A stretch of 52,225 bases of DNA from Hahella sp. (GTDB lineage: Bacteria; Pseudomonadota; Gammaproteobacteria; Pseudomonadales; Oleiphilaceae), in contig JANQMN010000141.1 of the NCBI GenBank assembly GCA_028280065.1, positions 1-52,225 on the forward strand, read 5' to 3'. This document shows, in pieces, positions 46,480-52,225 of this stretch. Numbering within the stretch: the stretch's first letter is position 1; the number at the start of each line of letters is the position of its first letter. The position numbers were made by a program, and so were the translations under genes. The notes under the pieces were generated by a model, which saw only the letters and a program-made list of their open reading frames with translations, searched no databases and had not been told where the DNA came from.

Positions 46480-47376
46480 CTATTTGTTCAGACCGATGAG
46501 AAACGCCGGATCCAGGCGCGTTGCAAACCAGTTTATCCGCCAATCCAGGTGGGGACCAGTCGCGCGCCCCGATTGCCCGACTTTACCGAGCAAGTCTCCC
46601 TGCGCCACCTGCTGCCCTTCCTCCACCAACACTTCATTCAGGTGAATAAAAGTAGATGTTATGCCATAACCATGATCCAGGATAATGGTGCCACCGGAAA
46701 AGAACATATCCGGATGAGTCAACACAATCGTTCCAGACGCCGGGGCGATGACTTCTGTGCCCATGGGAGCGGCAATATCCAATCCGAAATGCGGACGGCG
46801 CGGTTCGCCGTTATAGTAGCGCTGGCTCCCGTAGACACCGGTTATCGGTCCTTGTGTCGGCCAGATAAACTTCTCCAGGAACCCGGTGTGTTGCGAACTG
46901 CTCTCCCTAGCCTTGCGAATCATCGCATTCTCTTTGCGAATACGTTTTAGGCTTTCCTGATTAGGCTGCATGATGCTTTTTGAGATGCCTTCAATGTACT
47001 GTATATCGTACTCACGTGCCGCTATGACTAAGGTTTCCGTTATTTTTGTCCCGTCAGGTTTAACAATTTCCAACCGTTGCTCCGGTTTCGCATCCCGATT
47101 AAACCCGATAACAAACACTCCCTGACCCGTGACGGCCACCGGCTTATCATTGAGCGAAACCTTGGAATCTTTAAGCGTTTTGCCGACAATCAAAGAGCCT
47201 TGTTGCAACATTCCTTTCAACGCCAGTTCAGGCTTCGCAATTGTCAAAGGCAGCGGGACCTGGTCAAAACCGGATTGGGCCGCATGCGCCGGGCTCAAAG
47301 GTAACAACAAAAGAAGACAAAATGCTGCCATTGAGTAGAAAACGGCATGTAGAAAAGAAAATCGGCTTTGAATCAT
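46480..47376 (-). CDS. M23-family murein endopeptidase, periplasmic
   Basis: A 298-residue exported protein. With the start at ATG 47376 there is a signal peptide of about 34 residues ending SPAHA; the frame is open to 47424, but that start has no ribosome-binding site. A beta-rich N-terminal region to about residue 170 is followed by the LytM domain. Zinc ligands H-x3-D are in HFGLDIAAP, and the later motif reads TGPHLDW, with Asp in place of the second His of H-x-H, a variant seen in a subfamily of these enzymes. It probably cuts peptidoglycan cross-links or activates amidases. Confidence 0.85.
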   Translation of the reverse strand: MIQSRFSFLHAVFYSMAAFCLLLLLPLSPAHAAQSGFDQVPLPLTIAKPELALKGMLQQGSLIVGKTLKDSKVSLNDKPVAVTGQGVFVIGFNRDAKPEQRLEIVKPDGTKITETLVIAAREYDIQYIEGISKSIMQPNQESLKRIRKENAMIRKARESSSQHTGFLEKFIWPTQGPITGVYGSQRYYNGEPRRPHFGLDIAAPMGTEVIAPASGTIVLTHPDMFFSGGTIILDHGYGITSTFIHLNEVLVEEGQQVAQGDLLGKVGQSGRATGPHLDWRINWFATRLDPAFLIGLNK

Positions 47377-47499
47377 GGCAATTGCTTCAGTAAAGCTCCA
47401 GAATAGTAAATTAGGTGCGGACATCTTAACGAGCCCGCATCCGGGTTTAAAGCATTAGTCAGTCGTGGCTTTCTGAAATATTGTTAAGAAGGAGGGTCT

Positions 47500-48588
47500 A
47501 TGCAACCCGATATACCTCCTCGAACTTATCCCACCAAATACTGGCATCAACTTGCTGATGGGCGGGTTCAATGCGACCTGTGCCCTAGGGCTTGCAAGCT
47601 TCAAGAAGGACAGCGCGGATTATGCTTTGTCCGCGCCCGCGAAGAAGGTGAAGTCGTACTGACCAGCTATGGCCGTTCCAGTGGTTTTTGCATCGATCCC
47701 ATTGAAAAGAAACCTTTGAACCACTTTTATCCCGGAACGCCAGTACTCTCTTTTGGCACCGCCGGCTGCAACCTCGCCTGTAAGTTTTGTCAAAACTGGG
47801 ATATGAGCAAATCCCGTGAAATGGACACTTTGGCCGACCAGGCGATGCCGGAGCAACTGGCATCGGCGGCCAAGAACAGTCGTTGCAGAAGCATCGCCTA
47901 CACTTACAACGACCCCGTTATATTCCACGAATATGCCATCGACGTCGCCCAAGCTTGTCGTCAGGCAGGCATTTTTAATGTCGCCGTCACCGCCGGATAC
48001 ATCTGTGAAAAGCCTAGGGAAGAATTTTTCCGTTGGATGGATGCCACCAATGTTGATCTAAAGGCCTTTACCGAAGATTTTTATTACAAGCTCTGCGGCG
48101 CTCACCTGCAGGAAGTACTGGATACACTGCAATATATTCGCCATGAAACCGATGTCTGGCTGGAGATTACCACTCTCCTTATTCCCGGGAAGAACGACGG
48201 CGATAGCGAACTCACCGAACTGTCAGAATGGATCGCCGCCAATCTCGGGCCGGATGTGCCCCTGCATTTCACGGCATTTCACCCTGATTGGAAGATGCGG
48301 GATATCCCGCGAACACCCGCGGCCACGCTTTCAAGAGCGAGAAACATTGCCCTCAAAGCAGGACTGCATTTTGTCTATACCGGCAATGTCCACGATAACC
48401 AAGGCGGCAGCACCTGGTGTCCCAGCTGCAAACAACTGTTGATCGAACGCGATTGGTATGTGCTCGGAACATGGAATCTGACCGGCGACGGTCGCTGCAA
48501 TCATTGCAATACGCCCATTGCCGGACACTTTGAACCGCATCCCGGGCACTGGGGGGCGAAACGCCAAATGGTCAGAATGGCAAAATAA
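47500..48588 (+). CDS. amrS: AmmeMemoRadiSam-system radical SAM enzyme (AmrS)
   Basis: A 362-residue radical SAM protein. The [4Fe-4S] motif C-x3-C-x2-C is in CNLACKFCQNW (about residue 91). An N-terminal Cys cluster (CDLCPRACKLQEGQRGLC) and C-terminal CPSC / CNHC pairs suggest further metal sites. The pattern matches AmrS of the AmmeMemoRadiSam group. The usual partners amrA and amrB are not adjacent. The reaction it catalyses is not established from sequence. GAAGGAGG lies before the ATG. Confidence 0.85.
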   Translation: MQPDIPPRTYPTKYWHQLADGRVQCDLCPRACKLQEGQRGLCFVRAREEGEVVLTSYGRSSGFCIDPIEKKPLNHFYPGTPVLSFGTAGCNLACKFCQNWDMSKSREMDTLADQAMPEQLASAAKNSRCRSIAYTYNDPVIFHEYAIDVAQACRQAGIFNVAVTAGYICEKPREEFFRWMDATNVDLKAFTEDFYYKLCGAHLQEVLDTLQYIRHETDVWLEITTLLIPGKNDGDSELTELSEWIAANLGPDVPLHFTAFHPDWKMRDIPRTPAATLSRARNIALKAGLHFVYTGNVHDNQGGSTWCPSCKQLLIERDWYVLGTWNLTGDGRCNHCNTPIAGHFEPHPGHWGAKRQMVRMAK

Positions 48589-48756
48589 ATCAACGACACG
48601 GGACGGATATCGGGATTTTCAGGCCCCTCACTATACCGCTCTGTTCCGTGGCCGCATCCGCCCCAGTTTACTCACGCGCCCCTTAACTCTTATTTTTCTT
48701 CCAGTTCAGTAGTAAAAACTTGTCGACTCCGGTGTTTCGTCGCCAATAGAAATCCT

Positions 48757-51700
48757 TTAAAAAGTATCCGGTTCCGGCGTTGCGAAAGTCGGCTCCTTGG
48801 AGCGGAACCAACGATCCCGAATCGCAACGAATGGCTTACCCAAATCCTGCAATATCAGATATAGGCATGGCACCAGAATTAATGTTGTGAAGGTCGCGAA
48901 CAACACCGAGAAACCTAAGGCAACCGCCATTGGAATCACAAATCGCGCCTGCAGGCTGGTTTCAAACATGATGGGTAACACACCGACGAAGGTGGTGATT
49001 GATGTCAGGGTAATTGCCCGGAACCTGGCGCAACCCGCCTCAATCACCGCATGGGTTATCGTATCGCCACGGCGTCGCTGCTGATTGACATAGTCGGTCA
49101 TCACCAGGCTGTCATTGATTACCACGCCGGCAGCCGCTATCAAACCAAAAGACGACATCATGCTGAGATCGAGCCCAAAGAAAAAGTGCGCCCAGATGGC
49201 CCCCGTCAAGCTGAACGGTATCACCGACATCACAATCAACGGCTGCGAATAACTCTTCAGCGGCACCGCCAACAATATATACACGATAATCATACCGGCG
49301 ATAAAAAACAGAATTTGTTCGTTCTGTTGCGCCTGCTGCTCTTCAATGGATCCGCCCAGTTCGGTTTTCACAGACGGATACATCGCTTTAATTTCGGGCA
49401 GTAAATTCTCTTGGATATCCTCCACAACCTGCCCCGGTTCAACCAAGGTCTCGTCGATGGCGCCCCAAATATAAATACTGCGGAAACCATCTTCCCGGCG
49501 GATATAATTGGTGCTGGGCGCCTCGGTCAGCTCGACCACATCGCCCAGCATCACTTCCTCACCGGCCGGCGTCCGAATCAACGTATACTTCAGGGAAGAA
49601 AAAGCTTCTCTGGTCAGTTTCGGATAGCGCACCATGACTCTCACTTCTTCGCCGTCACGAATGATGCGTTGTGCTTCTCCGCCGTAAAATCCCGCTCCAA
49701 CCTGATTGGCTATCGAGGCCAAATCCAGGCCTAGATCGTAGGCTACCGGCAGCAAACTCAATTGCACTTCTTTACTTATCGGGTCAATGGTTGAGCTGAT
49801 TTCGTGCAAGCCGCGCTGTTGTCGCAGAAGCTGAATAAACTGTCTACCGGCGGCGTAAAGGGTTTCTAAATCCGTACCGAACAACTGATAGCCGAACTCA
49901 TCGTCGCCATCGCCATTGACATCGTCCTGAATGGAAATCGATTTCATGCCCGGTATTTCCGGCAACCGCTCCCGCCAGCGGCGGGACAACTCAAATGCAT
50001 CGTAGGGTCTGATGTCCTCCTCCACCAAGGGAACCACCAAACGGGCGGATGTCCGGCCTTGATTGAATGCGAGCATGTCCTTGATCATTTTCTGACCGTA
50101 TTCCACTTCGGTTTCAGCGTCGATCTCGTAAACCATGCGTTCCACGGTTTTAAGCGCAGCAATAGTTTGTTGATCGGAAACTGTCTCGTTCATTTCCAGG
50201 CGAATACTGGGAAAATCATGGGGGACTTTAGGGGTTGGCACAGTGCGCACATGGTTTGCAGCAACCAGGCCGACACTAACGACAACCAAACTGGCAAATA
50301 CGCACAACACGGTCCAACGCCATTCCAGACAACGGGCAATAAAGCGCTTATACGGACCGTAGACAAAACCGAAGAAGGCGGTATTGAACCGCGCCCGCCA
50401 GCTACTTTCGCTGACCGGATCAAACCGGGTATGTGCCAAATGCGCTGGCAATATTAACTTCGATTCAATCAGGCTGAATATCAAACAAAGAATAACAACA
50501 GAGGCAATCCCGAAGAAAAATGCGCTCTCCGGGCCACTTGAGAGGGTGAATGGCGCAAATACGGCAATGGTGGTCAAGACGCCAAAAGTGGCGGGAGTTG
50601 CAACCCGCCTGGCACCACGAATAACATTTTCAACGCCCCCGCCATGCTTCTCTATTTCGGTGTAAACACTTTCGCCGATCACTATGGCGTCATCGACCAC
50701 TATCCCCAGAACCATGATAAAAGCGAATAACGACACGATATTAATGCTAACGCCAACGGCCGGCATCAGCATAACCGCCCCCAGGAAGCATACCGGCAGC
50801 CCGACCATGACCCAAAGCGCCAGGCGGAATCGCAGAAAAATGGAGAGCATGATGGCGACCAGAATGGCTCCCTGGAACAGATTCTTCAGCATCATGTCGA
50901 GCCGGGCATTCAGGTAATAGGTCATATCCACCAGCGTTTTTAACTCCAATCCTGGCGGCAACGTTTTGTTTCGCTCGTTGATATAACTTTTAACCGATTC
51001 GGCCACCGGAATCATGTTCTGATACTTGGTCGCCTTGACCGCCAAAAACATGGCATTCTTGCCGGAATACTTGAAATACCGCTCACCCTCGGTAAATTCG
51101 TCGATGATGGTTGCAATGTCTCCCAGCAACACCTTGGCGCCATTGGCTCCAACCTTGACCGGTATCCGGCGGAACTCAAGGCCATCGTAAAACTGGTTTT
51201 CCACCCGAACGGAAACAATGCCGGATTCGGTCCGCAGTTGCCCCGCGGAAATGTTAGCCGAGTAACGCTGAATGGCCGAGACGATGTCGGCAAGTGTCAA
51301 GTTATATGCGCGTAACGCGTCCGGGTGTACCTCAATGGCAATTTCATCCGACGGTGCGCTCAGTTCGACCAGGGACACATTGGCCAGTTGCAGTAACTCG
51401 TCTTCGACGTTTTTCGATACCTTTTTCAGTTCCGTTAGCGGGGCATCGCCGACCAAAGCCATCTCGATAACGTCTTGACGAAATTCCATCTGGGAAATGG
51501 AAATAGGCTCCATACCCGCCGGAAAGGTACCGATTCCGTCCACACGAAGTTTGATTTGATCCAGGACTTCGGGCAGATCCTTGTCGGGATCTATCTCAAT
51601 GGTTACTCGGCCGCTGTTACGATAGGCACGGGAAACCACCGATTCGATTTCAGTGACATCCTTGATGGCCTCCTCGATCTTTATCATGATGCTTTCTTCG

Positions 51701-51900
51701 ATTTCCTGCGGCGAAGCACCCGGATAGGAGGCATCAACCAAAACGTAATTGATTTCCACGTTTGGAAACATCTGCCGCTGAATTGTGAAGAAACTCACGA
51801 CGCCCATGATGATGATGAAAATCATCAATAAGTTGGCGGCAACATTATTGTAGGCGAAATAGGCAATGAGCCCGGTCTGCCGGGTTTCTGGAGTTGTCAT
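48757..51900 (-). CDS. RND efflux transporter, inner-membrane pump
   Basis: A 1047-residue AcrB-type pump with twelve membrane helices: one near residue 20, six clustered around 335-545, and the rest after 860. Two large periplasmic loops lie between. The proton-relay aspartates fall in the helix with GIVVDDAIVIGE (about residue 400). It drives export of drugs or metabolites, or possibly lipids, through a tripartite system. The adaptor gene lies 11 bases upstream and the outer-membrane channel gene is not in the window. Substrate unknown. Confidence 0.92.
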   Translation of the reverse strand: MTTPETRQTGLIAYFAYNNVAANLLMIFIIIMGVVSFFTIQRQMFPNVEINYVLVDASYPGASPQEIEESIMIKIEEAIKDVTEIESVVSRAYRNSGRVTIEIDPDKDLPEVLDQIKLRVDGIGTFPAGMEPISISQMEFRQDVIEMALVGDAPLTELKKVSKNVEDELLQLANVSLVELSAPSDEIAIEVHPDALRAYNLTLADIVSAIQRYSANISAGQLRTESGIVSVRVENQFYDGLEFRRIPVKVGANGAKVLLGDIATIIDEFTEGERYFKYSGKNAMFLAVKATKYQNMIPVAESVKSYINERNKTLPPGLELKTLVDMTYYLNARLDMMLKNLFQGAILVAIMLSIFLRFRLALWVMVGLPVCFLGAVMLMPAVGVSINIVSLFAFIMVLGIVVDDAIVIGESVYTEIEKHGGGVENVIRGARRVATPATFGVLTTIAVFAPFTLSSGPESAFFFGIASVVILCLIFSLIESKLILPAHLAHTRFDPVSESSWRARFNTAFFGFVYGPYKRFIARCLEWRWTVLCVFASLVVVSVGLVAANHVRTVPTPKVPHDFPSIRLEMNETVSDQQTIAALKTVERMVYEIDAETEVEYGQKMIKDMLAFNQGRTSARLVVPLVEEDIRPYDAFELSRRWRERLPEIPGMKSISIQDDVNGDGDDEFGYQLFGTDLETLYAAGRQFIQLLRQQRGLHEISSTIDPISKEVQLSLLPVAYDLGLDLASIANQVGAGFYGGEAQRIIRDGEEVRVMVRYPKLTREAFSSLKYTLIRTPAGEEVMLGDVVELTEAPSTNYIRREDGFRSIYIWGAIDETLVEPGQVVEDIQENLLPEIKAMYPSVKTELGGSIEEQQAQQNEQILFFIAGMIIVYILLAVPLKSYSQPLIVMSVIPFSLTGAIWAHFFFGLDLSMMSSFGLIAAAGVVINDSLVMTDYVNQQRRRGDTITHAVIEAGCARFRAITLTSITTFVGVLPIMFETSLQARFVIPMAVALGFSVLFATFTTLILVPCLYLILQDLGKPFVAIRDRWFRSKEPTFATPEPDTF

Positions 51901-51911
51901 ATCGGCAGTCC

Positions 51912-52225
51912 TCAGTTAAGGCTAACGGTGGAAATGGCTTCTATGTTATCCGAAACCTTCACCGCCATCCCGCGTTGGGGGAACTCCGGCAACGTGGTGA
52001 TCAACTTATCCTGATCACTCAGGCCATCGCTGATCAGAAAATATTCGCCCTCTTCACGAACCACCTTAACCCGGCGCGGTTCCAGCTTGTCTTCTACGCC
52101 TAAGATCCACACTGTATTTTTGGTTACCGCTTCCTGCGAAATTCGAAAAATGTTCGGTAACACTTTTCCGGGAAAGCTCACGCGCACATAAGTGCCAAAC
52201 TTTACTGTCGGCAATGTGCTGTTGA
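51912..52225 (-). CDS. RND efflux periplasmic adaptor (partial, runs off the window)
   Basis: The last about 104 codons of a membrane-fusion (HlyD/AcrA-type) protein; the frame continues past the window edge, and the apparent TTG start at 52214 is not a real start. The visible part has the beta-barrel and membrane-proximal region typical of these adaptors (VRVSFPGKVLPNIFRI, then VWILGVEDKLEPRRVKV, and GLSDQDKLITTLP). It ends 11 bases before the pump gene, so the two share an operon. Confidence 0.85.
   Translation of the reverse strand, partial: NSTLPTVKFGTYVRVSFPGKVLPNIFRISQEAVTKNTVWILGVEDKLEPRRVKVVREEGEYFLISDGLSDQDKLITTLPEFPQRGMAVKVSDNIEAISTVSLN

Noticed and set aside
1..52225. Mobile element, prophage or CRISPR array
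   Set aside because: No transposase, integrase, phage structural gene, long terminal inverted repeat or spaced direct repeat array was seen.

Overview
The window looks like chromosomal DNA of a marine or aquatic gammaproteobacterium of the Pseudomonas / Oceanospirillales type (Hahella- or Marinobacter-like). The grounds are the Pseudomonas-style motility order flhA-flhF-fleN-fliA-cheY-cheZ-cheA-cheB-motC-motD-parC-cheW-cheW-DUF2802, a FleQ-type sigma-54 activator, a Na+-pumping oxaloacetate decarboxylase, and the order alaS-lysC-csrA-tRNA-Ser-tRNA-Arg. The genus cannot be fixed from this sequence alone. No rRNA, CRISPR array, transposase or integrase was seen.

Layout. (1) 1-3.2 kb is accessory: an unrecognised ORF remnant with 19-bp tandem repeats, an MFS transporter, a RelA/SpoT-like HD protein that has lost its usual N-terminus, and an outer-membrane beta-barrel protein. 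(2) 3.3-7.7 kb is a compact four-gene operon: a membrane-anchored solute-binding-like protein, a TelA-family protein, a lipoprotein joining a solute-binding-like domain to a von Willebrand factor A domain, and a small XpaC-like membrane protein. No ABC permease or ATPase accompanies it. This is the best candidate for a poorly described system. (3) 7.9-26.7 kb is the motility and chemotaxis locus, all on the minus strand. fleQ and a fliT-like gene lie directly upstream of flhA, with only one unknown gene between, and the usual fleSR, fliE-fliR and flhB block is absent. Candidate sigma-54 and sigma-28 promoters fit a FleQ to RpoN to FliA cascade. (4) 26.8-30.4 kb is the oadG-oadA-oadB operon, closed by a clear terminator. 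(5) 30.7-35.5 kb holds a tRNA-Arg pseudogene, tRNA-Arg(ACG), tRNA-Ser(GCT), csrA, lysC and alaS. (6) 35.8-38.6 kb holds an unknown acidic protein, a UbiA-family prenyltransferase and an RDD membrane protein. (7) 39.2-43.3 kb is a plus-strand operon for a polar amino acid ABC importer ending in astE, which points to arginine or ornithine uptake and catabolism. (8) 43.3-48.6 kb holds a REC-PAS-histidine kinase and a FixJ-like regulator separated by a convergent truC, then an M23 peptidase and an AmmeMemoRadiSam radical SAM enzyme. (9) 48.8 kb to the end is an RND efflux pump with its adaptor gene cut by the window edge.

How the genes work together. FleQ and sigma-54 probably switch on flhA and the genes behind it. 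FlhF and FleN set flagellar position and number, and FliA then drives later motility genes. CheA, CheW, CheY, CheZ and CheB form one complete signalling core except for CheR and receptors, which are not here, and MotC/MotD form a stator. CsrA, encoded beside the tRNAs, is a post-transcriptional regulator that often controls motility in related bacteria.
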